DNA from: Dysosmobacter sp. Marseille-Q4140
GTDB taxonomy: Bacteria; Bacillota; Clostridia; Oscillospirales; Oscillospiraceae
Length of the DNA: 64,000 bases
Direction: 5' to 3'
Assembly: GCA_018228705.1 (NCBI GenBank)
Contig: CP073694.1
Coordinates: forward strand, 2,170,001 to 2,234,000
In this document: piece by piece, positions 17,954-27,172 of the stretch
Layout of the letters: the number at the start of each line of letters is the position of its first letter
Position numbering within the stretch: position 1 is the first letter of the stretch
The notes under the pieces: generated by a model
What the model was told of the DNA's origin: nothing
The model's input: the letters and a program-made list of their open reading frames with translations, nothing else
Database searches by the model: none
Program-made: the position numbers and the translations under genes

Positions 17954-18006
17954 GCCTCCGGCCGTTTTTAAAAGACGCGGCTTTTCTGCGGCAGATATGC
18001 CGAAGT

Positions 18007-18068
18007 GTGAAAAATGACACAGTTTCTCCCCTTTGTGTATTGAGGAGTCCTGCCGGTTTCTCTATCTT
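18007..18068 (+). promoter_or_regulatory. Candidate promoter and TetR site for the MMPL unit
   Basis: TTGAGG (18040-18045), 17-nt spacer, TATCTT (18063-18068) could start the rightward transcript. Just upstream, TGTG-N8-CACA (about 18006-18021) is a short inverted repeat between the two divergent promoters that could bind the TetR protein. Both assignments are tentative. Confidence 0.35.
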
Positions 18069-18166
18069 TTGTGATGTGCCTGCGGGCTTCGGCGGGAGAG
18101 GTATGAGATCGGAACAAAAATCGGGTGTGTGCGCAACGCGCGTATATATCGGCGGAGGCGAACGTA

Positions 18167-18520
18167 ATGTTCAGAAAATACCATGTAACCCTCCACAGTC
18201 AGATGGGGCCCAAGAAGGGAGCCCTGATGCTGAAGGAGGACCGTGGAGCGATTACAGGAACGCTCTGCCTCCTCTCTCGCGAGCTTCCCGTCAGCGGCAG
18301 CCGCGCGCCGGACGGGCGGCTGTATCTGGACCATCAGGTGGTAACGGCCGTCAGCACCTATCCCTGCCGGTCCGTTTTGAGGGATACGGGGGAACCCTTG
18401 TCGGGAGAACTCCGGATGGATCCTTCAAAGGCCCCCTGGAGTGGAGGAAAACCGCAGCCAGAAGTGATCATGACCTGGAGCGGAGAGCAATTTGAAGAAA
18501 CGGAGGCGGAGAGCCATTGA
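18167..18520 (+). CDS. Small hypothetical protein, first gene of the MMPL unit
   Basis: Protein of 117 residues with no signal peptide or membrane segment and no family I recognise. It has a MFRKYHVTLHS start and a basic, glycine-containing first half (GPKKGALMLKEDRGAITG), suggesting a small beta-rich cytoplasmic domain. The ATG at 18167 is chosen because GGAGG lies just upstream. Its stop overlaps the start of the MMPL gene by four bases, so the two are translationally coupled and probably work together. Confidence 0.6.
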   Translation: MFRKYHVTLHSQMGPKKGALMLKEDRGAITGTLCLLSRELPVSGSRAPDGRLYLDHQVVTAVSTYPCRSVLRDTGEPLSGELRMDPSKAPWSGGKPQPEVIMTWSGEQFEETEAESH

Positions 18521-21042
18521 ACCCGGAAAAGGAGCGCAGGTCGCTCATTGAATCGCTGGCGGCGTTTATCGTCGACAAGCGGAACCTGATTTTTTTCTTT
18601 TATATTGCCGCTATGATCTTCTCCGTGTTTTCTCAGGGCTGGGTCCAAGTGGAGAACGACATCACCGCGTACCTGCCCGATGACACCGAGACCCGACAGG
18701 GACTGTCCATTATGGAAGATGAGCTGACCACCTACGGAACGGCCCGCGTCGTGGTCTCCCACACGTCCGGAGAACTGGCGGAGCGGCTGGCGGACCGGAT
18801 GGGGCAGATCGAGGGCGTCACCTCCGCCGTCGTGGGCTCCGGCCTGCCCGGCGGGGAGGACGATGAGGAGGACCTCTCCGACTACATCCGCGGCTCCGAT
18901 GTGCTGATCAGTGTTACCTTTGACGGCGAGGCGGAGGACGAGATCAGTCTGACCGCCATGGATGAACTCAAAGCCCTGCTGGAACCCTACGACGCCTACA
19001 TCAGCAGCGACGTGGGCAACGACGCCGCCGGGAACCTGGCCTCGGAGATGCAGGTCATCCTGGTCATCGCCTTCATCGTCATCGTACTGGTGCTGCTGTT
19101 CACCTCCCGGTCCTACGCGGAGCTGCCGGTGCTGATGCTGACCTTCGGCTCGGCCGCTCTTTTGAACATGGGCACCAACTTCATCTTCGGCACCATCTCC
19201 TTTGTCTCCAACTCGGTGACGGTGGTGCTGCAGCTGGCTCTCGCCATCGACTACGCCATCATCCTGCTCCACCGCTTTACCGAGGAGCGGGAGCGGCTGG
19301 GGGAGGACCGGGCGGCCTGCATCGCCGCGCTGTCCTACTCCATCCCCGCCATCTCCTCCAGCTCCCTGACCACCATCTCCGGCCTGGCCGCCATGATGTT
19401 CATGCAGTTCGGCCTGGGCTTCGACATGGGCCTGGTGCTCATCAAGGCCATCTGCTTCAGCATGCTCTCCGTGTTCACATTGATGCCGGGCCTGCTGATG
19501 CTGTTCTCCAATGCCATCCGCAAGACCCAGCACCGCAGCTTCGTCCCCCACATCGACAAGTGGGGCAGCCTGGTGGTGAAGCTCCGCTACATCGGGGTGC
19601 CGGTCTTTGCGCTGCTGCTGGCGGCGGGTTTCGTGCTGTCCCAGAAGTGCCCCTACGTCTACGGCTACTCGGAGCTGGTGACCACCAAGCAGAACGAGAA
19701 CCAGATCGCCGAGCAGCGGGTCAACGAGACCTTCGGCGCCCAGAACATCATGGCCCTGCTGGTGCCAAAGGGGGACTACGAGAGCGAGAAGGCGCTGCTG
19801 CGCCATCTGGAGCAGTACGACGAGGTGGACTACGCCATGGGCCTTTCCAACATCGAGGCCCTGGACGGCTACACTCTCACCGACAAGCTTACGCCCCGCC
19901 AGTTTGCCGAGATGACCGATATGGACTATGAGATCATCGAGCTTTTGTACACCGCCTACGCCGCCAGGGATGACGAGCTGGGCAAGGCGGTCAGCGGCGT
20001 GGACACCTACGCGGTGCCCCTGATGGATATGTTCTTTTTCCTCCACGACCAGGTGGACGAGGGCTTCGTCACCCTGGACGAGGAGACGGAGGCCGACATC
20101 AACGACCTCTATGAGGCCCTCACCGAAGCCCAGGCCCAGATGCTGGGCGACAACTACACCCGCATGATCCTGAACCTGAACCTTCCCGAGGAGGGGGAGG
20201 AGACTTTTGCCTTCCTCCAGACCATCCACCGGGAGGCAGAGCGGTACTACCCGGCCCGCCAGGTCTATCTGGTGGGCAACTCCACCAGCGACTATGATCT
20301 GTCCGCCTCCTTTGAGCGGGACAACATTCTCATCAGCGTGCTGTCGGCGGTGTTTGTCATTCTGGTGCTGCTGTTCACCTTCCAGTCGGTGGGTCTGCCG
20401 ATCCTGCTGATCTGCGTCATTCAGGGCAGTATCTGGATCAATTTCTCCTTCCCCACCGTCTTTGACGAGCCCATCTTCTTCATGGGCTACCTGGTGGTCA
20501 CCTCCATCCAGATGGGCGCCAACATCGACTACGCCATCGTCATCTCCTCCCGGTACGGCGAGATGAAGGAACTCATGCCGCCCAGAAAGGCCATCATCAA
20601 GGCCCTGGACCTGGCCTTCCCCACGGTGCTGACCTCCGGCACCATCCTGACCGTGGCGGCCTACCTGATCGGCAAGCTCTCCTCGGAGCCCGCCATCGTG
20701 GGCATCGGCGAGAACCTGAGCCGGGGCACCCTCATCTCCATCATCCTGGTCATGTTCGTCCTGCCCCAGATCCTGCTGCTGGGCGACCTGATCGTGGAAA
20801 AGACCCGGTTCAACATCAAGGTCCCGGAGGTGACCCGCACGGTCACCGGCACGGTCTACGTCAACGGCCGCATCCGGGGCCGGGTCAACGGCATCGTGGA
20901 CGCCACTGTCCACGGCATCATCCGCGGCGACGTGTCCGCGGTACTGGACACCGGCAACATCAGTCCGGCGCCGGAGCCCGACCGGCTGCCGGCCGGCACG
21001 GAAGAGACGGGAAAGGAGGCGGACGGACATGACCAGAAATAA
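18517..21042 (+). CDS. MMPL/RND-superfamily exporter
   Basis: Membrane exporter of 841 residues with the doubled RND layout: an extracytoplasmic loop after TM1, six membrane segments, a second loop, six more. The proton-relay Asp-Tyr pair of MmpL proteins appears twice, in LAIDYAIILLHRF (near residue 245) and ANIDYAIVISSRY (near residue 670). The start is TTG at 18517, overlapping the stop of the preceding gene, with GGAGGCGG before it. After the last membrane segment a cytoplasmic tail (about 770-815) repeats glycine-x-hydrophobic units every four residues, then a charged end. It overlaps the next gene by 14 bases. Cargo unknown; lipids or peptides are typical for the family. Confidence 0.88.
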   Translation: MNPEKERRSLIESLAAFIVDKRNLIFFFYIAAMIFSVFSQGWVQVENDITAYLPDDTETRQGLSIMEDELTTYGTARVVVSHTSGELAERLADRMGQIEGVTSAVVGSGLPGGEDDEEDLSDYIRGSDVLISVTFDGEAEDEISLTAMDELKALLEPYDAYISSDVGNDAAGNLASEMQVILVIAFIVIVLVLLFTSRSYAELPVLMLTFGSAALLNMGTNFIFGTISFVSNSVTVVLQLALAIDYAIILLHRFTEERERLGEDRAACIAALSYSIPAISSSSLTTISGLAAMMFMQFGLGFDMGLVLIKAICFSMLSVFTLMPGLLMLFSNAIRKTQHRSFVPHIDKWGSLVVKLRYIGVPVFALLLAAGFVLSQKCPYVYGYSELVTTKQNENQIAEQRVNETFGAQNIMALLVPKGDYESEKALLRHLEQYDEVDYAMGLSNIEALDGYTLTDKLTPRQFAEMTDMDYEIIELLYTAYAARDDELGKAVSGVDTYAVPLMDMFFFLHDQVDEGFVTLDEETEADINDLYEALTEAQAQMLGDNYTRMILNLNLPEEGEETFAFLQTIHREAERYYPARQVYLVGNSTSDYDLSASFERDNILISVLSAVFVILVLLFTFQSVGLPILLICVIQGSIWINFSFPTVFDEPIFFMGYLVVTSIQMGANIDYAIVISSRYGEMKELMPPRKAIIKALDLAFPTVLTSGTILTVAAYLIGKLSSEPAIVGIGENLSRGTLISIILVMFVLPQILLLGDLIVEKTRFNIKVPEVTRTVTGTVYVNGRIRGRVNGIVDATVHGIIRGDVSAVLDTGNISPAPEPDRLPAGTEETGKEADGHDQK

Positions 21043-24000
21043 ACAGCGCGTGATCGCGCTGCTGCTGGCCCTGCTCCTGGCGGGGTCCCTGGCGGCCCCC
21101 GCCCTGGCGGCGGAGAGCGGCACGGTCCACATCCGGACCGCCCAGGATCTGGCGGACCTGTCCCGGAGCTGCTCCGTGGACGGCTGGTCCGTGGGAAAGA
21201 TGGTCTATCTGGATGCGGACATCGACCTGTCCGGAACGGAGTTCCGGCCCATCCCCATCTTCTGCGGCACCTTTTACGGCCAGGGCCACACCGTCTCCGG
21301 CTTTTCCCTCACGGGGAGCGGGGACGACCGGGGCTTCTTCCGCTATGTCCGGGACGGCGCTGTCGTCCAGGACCTGACGGTCAGCGGCTCCGTATCCCCC
21401 AGCGACCGGAAGGACAACATCGGCGGCCTGGTGGGCGTCAACAGCGGCAGTCTGCTCAACTGCGCCTTTTACGGCAACGTGAAGGCCGGGACCAACGCGG
21501 GCGGCCTGGTGGGCTGCAACCGGCCCGCCGGGCAGATCATCAACTGCACCTACTCCGGCACGCTTCTGGGCGAGCACTATGTGGGCGGCATCGCGGGCCA
21601 GAACGAGGGCAGCGTGATCCGCTGCCGGAACGACGGCGACGTCAACATCACCGAGGTCAAGACCACGGTGGCCATCCAGGAGATGGATCTCAGCACCATC
21701 CGCTCCACGGAGAGTGTCCCCGCCTGCACCGACATCGGCGGCATCGCCGGGGCCTCCTCCGGTATCCTCCAGAGCTGCACCAACAACGGCGACGTGGGGT
21801 ACGAGCACGTGGGCTACAACGTGGGCGGCATCGCCGGCCGGCAGTCCGGCTGGCTGGACAGCTGCGTCAACAACGGCACCGTCCGGGGCCGGAAGGACGT
21901 GGGCGGCATCTGCGGACAGATGGAGCCCCGGCTGACGCTGCTCTTCGACGCCGACAGCCTGGATGACCTCTGGGAGGAGCTGGACACCCTCCAGGCCCTC
22001 ATGGACCAGGCCATCTCCCACGCGGAGGGGGTCTCCGACGACCTCTCCGGCCGGATGACCGGCCTGACCGACAGCGCGGACGCGGTGAAGGACGCGGCCT
22101 CCGACCTCTCGGACGCCATGGCCGACTGGGCCGACGGGAATATCGAGACCATCAACGACGCCTCCGCCCGGGTCTCCTGGGTCCTGGACCGGCTGGAGCC
22201 CATCTCCGACGCGGCGGACGCCGCCCTGGAGCGGATCCGGGACGCCGCGGATCTGGCGGACGACGCCCTGGACGCGGCCGGCCGGATCGGCGGCCTGTCC
22301 GAGGACGCCCTGGCGGATGTGCGCCTGGCCCTGGCGCAGGTGAAGAGCGCCGCGCAGGCCTGCTCCGACGCCCTGGACGATGTCCGGGCCGCGCTGGAGA
22401 AGCTGGGAGCCTCCCTGGGCAGCAGCCAGGACATGGCCGCGGCCATGGAGGATGTGGAGGCGGCCCTGGATGAGCTGATGGACGCCTTCGGCCTGCTCTC
22501 CGACGCCTTCGGCGATCTGATGGCGGCCCTAGGCGAACACTACGGCCAGGGCGGCTCCGACTGGGACGGGGTCCTGGCGGCGCTGAGCGAGATGCGCGAC
22601 GCAGCGGATCAGGTCGAGAGCGCCCTTGCGGCGCTGCGCCTGGCCCTGGAGGGCGCGGGAACCGTGGCGGACGGCTATCTCCGGGAGGCGCTGGAGGAGA
22701 TCGCCGCCGCGGCGGAGAACCTGCGGGCCGGGTTTGGCGGCATGGGCCAGGCCGGCGGGCACCTCCAGGACGCCCTGGACCATCTGGAGGCCATTGCCCC
22801 CCTGGGGGAGAGCGCCGCCGCGCTGTTCAAAAAAGCGGCCCAGACCCTGGGAGACGCCTGCGGACAGCTCCAGGATGCCGGTGAGACCTTCAGCGGCGTC
22901 ATGTCCGACCTGGCGGATGAGCCGGAGATCTCCTTCTGCCCCGTGGGGGAGGCGGTCGGCGAAACGGGCGACGTGCTGGACGACGCCATGGGCGGACTGA
23001 GCGACGCCATGCAGAGCCTGAACGACACCCTGTCGGCCTCCTCCGATCTGCTCCTGTCGGATCTGCGGGCCATCAACGCCCAGTTCGGGCGGGTTATCGA
23101 TGTGCTCCGCCGGCACAGCGACAGCGAGGAGGCGGAGGAGGACGAAGAGCTGCTGGAGGACGTGTCCGACCAGGCCACGGAGACCGACGAGGACGCCGGG
23201 CGCATCACCAACGCCCGGAATACCGGCGCGGTGGAGGGAGACGTGAACGTGGCGGGCATCGTGGGGTCCATGGCCATCGAGTACGACTATGACCCCGAGG
23301 ACGACCTGACCACCTCCGGCGACCGGTCCCTGAACTTCCGCTATCAGGCCGCCGCCCTGACCGAGGGGTGCGTCAACAGCGGGACGGTCACCGGCAAGAA
23401 GGACTACGTGGGCGGCATCGTGGGTCGTATGGATCTGGGCACCGTGTCCCGGTGCGAGAGCTACGCCGCCGTGGAGAGCACCGGAGGCGACTATGTGGGC
23501 GGCATCGCGGGAGCGGCCTGGTCCTCCATCCGGGACTGCTGGGCACGCTGCGCCCTGAGCGGGAACGACTGCATCGGCGGCGTGGCGGGCCTGGGCAAGA
23601 CCGTCACCGGCTGCCGCGCCCTGGTGGAGGTCGACGAGGGCTCCGCCTGCCTGGGCGCCGTGCTGGGAGACGCGGAGGAGAACGGAACGGTGTCCGGTAA
23701 CCTCTTCACCCACGACACCCTGGGGGGCATCGACGGCATCAGCTACCTGGGGCAGGCGGAGCCGGTGGACTTTGAGACCCTCTCCCAGGGTGCTCCCGCC
23801 GCCTTCATCCGGTTCCGGCTGGTGTTCATTGCCGACGGCAAGGTGGTGGAGACCTACGACTTCTCCTACGGCGACGCCCTGACCCGGCTGCCGGACATTC
23901 CGAAGAAGGAGGGGTACAGCGCCAGCTGGCCTGAGATCGACTACGGCCACCTGACCTTCTCCCAGACGCTGGAGGCGGAGTATACCGCCTATTCCACCGC

Positions 24001-24466
24001 CCTGACCGCCCTGGGAGACCCGCCGCAGATCGTGGCGGAGGGGACCTTCAGCTCCGGCAGCACCCTGGCCGTCTCCGCGGAGGAGGACACCTGGGCGGAT
24101 GCCCACGGGGCCTCCCACACCGGCACGGTCTACACCGTGACGGTCACCGACCCGGTTCAGCCTGTCGCCGATTTCCAGATCCAGTACAGACTGTCCGGCG
24201 GCTCCGGCGGCACCGTGTGGATCAGCACCCCGGAGGGGTGGGTGCAGCAGGAGGCGCAGACCGACGGGCGCTACCTGGTGTTCCGGGCGGACGGGGACTC
24301 CGTTACCTTCGCCGTTCAGGAGCGCACGGCAAATCCGGGAGTATTGATCCTTGGAATTTCCATCGGTGTTGTTGCGGCCGGCTTGGCGCTCCTGTGGAAG
24401 AAACGGTGCATAAAGGGAAACCCGGAGGAGCGGGGGACAGCTGATCCAAAATCCCATTTGCCGTAA
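21029..24466 (+). CDS. Secreted GLUG-repeat protein with a long helical insertion and C-terminal anchor
   Basis: Surface protein of 1145 residues. A signal peptide (residues 1-27, ALAAESG cleavage region) leads into a beta-solenoid of GLUG-type repeats (GGLVG, GGIAG, about 130-300). A roughly 420-residue acidic, Ala/Asp/Leu-rich, heptad-like stretch (about 307-725) interrupts it, and more GLUG repeats follow (GGIVG, GGIAG, GGVAG, about 740-900). An Ig/beta-like region and a single membrane segment with basic end (about 1102-1125) finish the protein. It overlaps the MMPL gene by 14 bases, so it is probably its dedicated partner, perhaps a cell-wall-spanning adaptor. This role is inferred. Confidence 0.82.
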   Translation: MTRNKQRVIALLLALLLAGSLAAPALAAESGTVHIRTAQDLADLSRSCSVDGWSVGKMVYLDADIDLSGTEFRPIPIFCGTFYGQGHTVSGFSLTGSGDDRGFFRYVRDGAVVQDLTVSGSVSPSDRKDNIGGLVGVNSGSLLNCAFYGNVKAGTNAGGLVGCNRPAGQIINCTYSGTLLGEHYVGGIAGQNEGSVIRCRNDGDVNITEVKTTVAIQEMDLSTIRSTESVPACTDIGGIAGASSGILQSCTNNGDVGYEHVGYNVGGIAGRQSGWLDSCVNNGTVRGRKDVGGICGQMEPRLTLLFDADSLDDLWEELDTLQALMDQAISHAEGVSDDLSGRMTGLTDSADAVKDAASDLSDAMADWADGNIETINDASARVSWVLDRLEPISDAADAALERIRDAADLADDALDAAGRIGGLSEDALADVRLALAQVKSAAQACSDALDDVRAALEKLGASLGSSQDMAAAMEDVEAALDELMDAFGLLSDAFGDLMAALGEHYGQGGSDWDGVLAALSEMRDAADQVESALAALRLALEGAGTVADGYLREALEEIAAAAENLRAGFGGMGQAGGHLQDALDHLEAIAPLGESAAALFKKAAQTLGDACGQLQDAGETFSGVMSDLADEPEISFCPVGEAVGETGDVLDDAMGGLSDAMQSLNDTLSASSDLLLSDLRAINAQFGRVIDVLRRHSDSEEAEEDEELLEDVSDQATETDEDAGRITNARNTGAVEGDVNVAGIVGSMAIEYDYDPEDDLTTSGDRSLNFRYQAAALTEGCVNSGTVTGKKDYVGGIVGRMDLGTVSRCESYAAVESTGGDYVGGIAGAAWSSIRDCWARCALSGNDCIGGVAGLGKTVTGCRALVEVDEGSACLGAVLGDAEENGTVSGNLFTHDTLGGIDGISYLGQAEPVDFETLSQGAPAAFIRFRLVFIADGKVVETYDFSYGDALTRLPDIPKKEGYSASWPEIDYGHLTFSQTLEAEYTAYSTALTALGDPPQIVAEGTFSSGSTLAVSAEEDTWADAHGASHTGTVYTVTVTDPVQPVADFQIQYRLSGGSGGTVWISTPEGWVQQEAQTDGRYLVFRADGDSVTFAVQERTANPGVLILGISIGVVAAGLALLWKKRCIKGNPEERGTADPKSHLP

Positions 24467-24698
24467 TCGGCAGGACCGAACGTGCTGTCCGGAGGGCAAG
24501 CCTTCGGCGGCCGCAACAGGTTATGCCCGCAGCTTGCGCCGCGCAGGCATGTGGAACAGTGGAGGGTGCGCCGGAATATTTCTTCAAAAGTGCCTATGAA
24601 CATGAAAAACAGGCGGAAGTCAGCAAGAACCATGGGGAAATTTTCTGGCGTTTGCTTGTGTGCGGGGAACTGCTGCTTAGAACCCGGCACTTTTTACC
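24467..24698. other. Non-coding stretch with one short open fragment
   Basis: Between the GLUG gene and the convergent lipoprotein gene. A 62-codon frame at 24523-24711 (plus) has a start like any spacer ORF and no good ribosome binding site; its peptide is not recognised and it runs into the terminator stem. Nothing else is supported here. The section 24738-24935 is likewise empty. Confidence 0.4.
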
Positions 24699-24737
24699 AA
24701 AAAGTTCCTGATTTCGTGAGAAATCAGGAACTTTTTT
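24699..24737 (+). terminator. Bidirectional intrinsic terminator
   Basis: A perfect 16-bp stem (24699-24714 with 24721-24736) closing a 6-nt loop, with T runs on the right and A runs on the left. It can stop both the MMPL-GLUG transcript and the leftward zinc operon. Confidence 0.85.
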
Positions 24738-24935
24738 AAATCTCCGCTTTTGTGCCGGCCCATATGGCGACAGGCTCTGTTGGAACACGACAGCAGCGGG
24801 CGGAAACCGTCTGCCCGCTGCTGACTGCTTCCCCTGTGCGCCGGACGATCCCGCGGAAGGGGCACGGCGCCTTCTCCCGCTTGGCTGAGGCCGCCGGCGC
24901 TCCATATCCGCCGGGAGATCCGTGACAGCGCACGG

Positions 24936-25607
24936 TCAATCAAAACTGACGTCCTCCAGGCGGAGGACCAGAATACCGTATTCCTCCCGGGTTCGATCTG
25001 CTTGAATCGTGCCGACGACGGTCACCTCCGATTGGGCGGGCGGATAGTCCTCAGGGTAGCGGGCCTGAGCGGGCATTACAATGTCAAATCCTTGGGCGCA
25101 GCAGGCGGTGGCGTCCTGTACGATTACGCCACAGTAGACCTGCTGCGTATTAGGGTCCTGATACACGAAAAAACTCCCCTTCATTCGGATAGTCTTTCCG
25201 ATATAATCATCCGGCGCCGACATCATGTTGAATAGTTCTGCGTATATCATGGTACTGCTGAGGGGCGTTAAATCCAGATCCACGGGAGTGGGAGGGCCTT
25301 CCAAAGGATCCGGCTGCGGGCCGTTGGCCGGAGTTTCCTGTTCCGCCCCGGCGCCGGGGGTGGAGGCCTGTGGGGGCAGAGGAGTTTCCAACGCGTCTTC
25401 CCGTTCGGAGAGAATCGGCTCCACGAAAGACTGCTGGGGGGCGGTATCAGGCGCGGCGGGCGCATCTTCCCCCGGAAGAGGCTCTGCCTCTTGGGAAACA
25501 GGGGAGGTGAGCGGCGCCGTATTCTGCGGGGGCTTTTTGCTGCCTCCGCATGCAGTGCAGGACAGAAGCAACGCCCCTGTGAGAATCAGTATGGTCCATC
25601 GCTTCAT
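24936..25607 (-). CDS. Lipoprotein with a C-terminal OB-fold-like domain, zinc operon
   Basis: Lipoprotein of 223 residues: signal peptide with lipobox SCTAC (Cys near residue 20), a long Pro/Glu/Ala-rich linker (25-110), then a compact domain (115-223) containing DDYIGKTIRMKGSF and a CCAQGF motif. The domain resembles the C-terminal part of YcgQ/TIGR03943-type proteins, which accompany a DUF318-type permease and are linked to metal or cell-envelope functions. It is the last gene of the znu operon, three bases after znuB. A role as an extracytoplasmic zinc-handling protein is inferred. Confidence 0.7.
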   Translation of the reverse strand: MKRWTILILTGALLLSCTACGGSKKPPQNTAPLTSPVSQEAEPLPGEDAPAAPDTAPQQSFVEPILSEREDALETPLPPQASTPGAGAEQETPANGPQPDPLEGPPTPVDLDLTPLSSTMIYAELFNMMSAPDDYIGKTIRMKGSFFVYQDPNTQQVYCGVIVQDATACCAQGFDIVMPAQARYPEDYPPAQSEVTVVGTIQADRTREEYGILVLRLEDVSFD

Positions 25608-25610
25608 GGC

Positions 25611-26456
25611 TTACCTCCTTCCGATCCGTGCGGCCAGAGAACAAAGGGCAAAGAGCAGGATCTGCACGGCAACGATGGTGGATCCCACTGGTGTGCCCGC
25701 CAGAATAGACGTGAGGATCCCGGCGGCAGTGCAGCAGACAGAGAAAACGGCGGCGCAGAGCGTGACGGCGCGGAAGCTTTTGAACAGCCGCATGGCGGAC
25801 ATGGCCGGAAAGATCACTAGAGCCGAAATCAGCAGAGATCCCACCAGATTCATGGCCATTACGATGACCACCGCCGTCACCACGGCAAGGATCAGGTTGT
25901 ATCGCTTCGCCCTGGTTCCGGTGGCGGAGGCAAAGCTCTCGTCAAAGGTGACGGCAAAGATCTTGTGATAAAAGAAGAGAAACAAAAGCACGACCAAAAC
26001 CGACAGGATCACGCACAGCCATACCTCTGTTTCCGTGAGGGTGAGGATGGATGTGGAGCCGAACAAAGTCGTACACACGTCTCCGGACAGATTTGCGGAG
26101 GCGGAAAACACGTTCATCACCAGGTAGCCTACCGCCAAGGCGCCCACCGAGAGCATGGCCATGGCGGCGTCGCCCTTGACCCTGGCGCTGCGGCCCGTGC
26201 CCAGCAGCAGGACGGCGCACAGCACGGTGACACCCATGACCAGGGGCATGTCGGAAGTCAGATTCAAAACGGATGCCACCGACATGGCGCCAAAGGCCAC
26301 ATGGGACAAGCCGTCTCCGATAAAGGAAAATCGCCTGAGGACCAGGGTCACCCCCAGCAGGGAGGCGCACAGGGCCACCAGCACCCCCACCGCAAGGGCG
26401 TACCGCACAAAGGGATAAGCCCAGTACTGGACCAGCTTCTCAATCAGCGCCGCCAA
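25611..26456 (-). CDS. znuB: Metal ABC transporter permease (ZnuB type)
   Basis: Membrane subunit of 281 residues with about eight hydrophobic segments, typical of ABC-3 family manganese/zinc permeases. Typical sequence is LRRFSFIGDGLSHVAFGA (near residue 40). It overlaps znuC by 17 bases. With the ATPase and His-rich binding protein it would import zinc. Confidence 0.9.
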   Translation of the reverse strand: MAALIEKLVQYWAYPFVRYALAVGVLVALCASLLGVTLVLRRFSFIGDGLSHVAFGAMSVASVLNLTSDMPLVMGVTVLCAVLLLGTGRSARVKGDAAMAMLSVGALAVGYLVMNVFSASANLSGDVCTTLFGSTSILTLTETEVWLCVILSVLVVLLFLFFYHKIFAVTFDESFASATGTRAKRYNLILAVVTAVVIVMAMNLVGSLLISALVIFPAMSAMRLFKSFRAVTLCAAVFSVCCTAAGILTSILAGTPVGSTIVAVQILLFALCSLAARIGRR

Positions 26457-27162
26457 GGCAGACCCCTCCTCTCTGCTTCAAATACCTTTGGCCGGGTGCG
26501 GACCGGACAAAGGCGTCCCGGGGGCCAAAAAACACCTGCTCCCCCAGACAGAGAATATGGCTGGCGTGACAAAGCGCGGCCTGCACGTCGTGGGAGATCA
26601 TAAGGATCGTGACGCCGTCGTGTTTGTTAAGCTGGGAGATCACCTGATACAGCTCCCGGCTGGCGGACGGATCCAGGCCGGATACCGGCTCGTCCAGCAG
26701 CAGCATTTTTTGGGCCGCGCAAAGAGCCCGGGCCAGCAGCACCCGCTGCTGCTGGCCTCCCGACAGCTCCCGATAACAGCGCCCGGAAAGACGCTCCATA
26801 TCCATACGCCGGAGGGACTGCCGGGCCAGGTCCTTTTCCGCCCGGGTGTAAAAGGGGCGCAGGCCGCACCGGCCCTGACAGCCGGAAAGGGCCACCTCCC
26901 AAACTGTGGCGGGAAAGTCCCGCTGGGCTTGGGTCTGCTGGGGCAGATAGCCGATTTCAGCGGGGAGCACGCCTCCGCCCAGGACCACGGACCCCTCCAA
27001 GGGGGGCAGAAGGCCCAGGATGGTCCGCATCAGTGTGGATTTCCCCGTTCCGTTCTCCCCCAGGATGTACAGATAGTCTCCGGCGTGGATGGTAAAGCTC
27101 AGATCCCGGACCAGGACGGAATCATAGCCCAGGGTCAGGCCCTGGCAGTTCATCTGGATCAT
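26440..27162 (-). CDS. znuC: Metal ABC transporter ATPase (ZnuC type)
   Basis: ATPase of 240 residues. Walker A GENGTGKSTL (near 37), signature LSGGQQQRV (near 133) and Walker B MLLLDEPVSGLD (near 155) are complete. It lies 10 bases after znuA. It energises zinc import through the neighbouring permease. Confidence 0.92.
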   Translation of the reverse strand: MIQMNCQGLTLGYDSVLVRDLSFTIHAGDYLYILGENGTGKSTLMRTILGLLPPLEGSVVLGGGVLPAEIGYLPQQTQAQRDFPATVWEVALSGCQGRCGLRPFYTRAEKDLARQSLRRMDMERLSGRCYRELSGGQQQRVLLARALCAAQKMLLLDEPVSGLDPSASRELYQVISQLNKHDGVTILMISHDVQAALCHASHILCLGEQVFFGPRDAFVRSAPGQRYLKQRGGVCLGGAD

Positions 27163-27172
27163 GGAATTCCTC

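Noticed and set aside
24523..24711. A 62-codon gene after the GLUG gene
   Set aside because: No binding site, no recognisable family, and it runs into the terminator stem.
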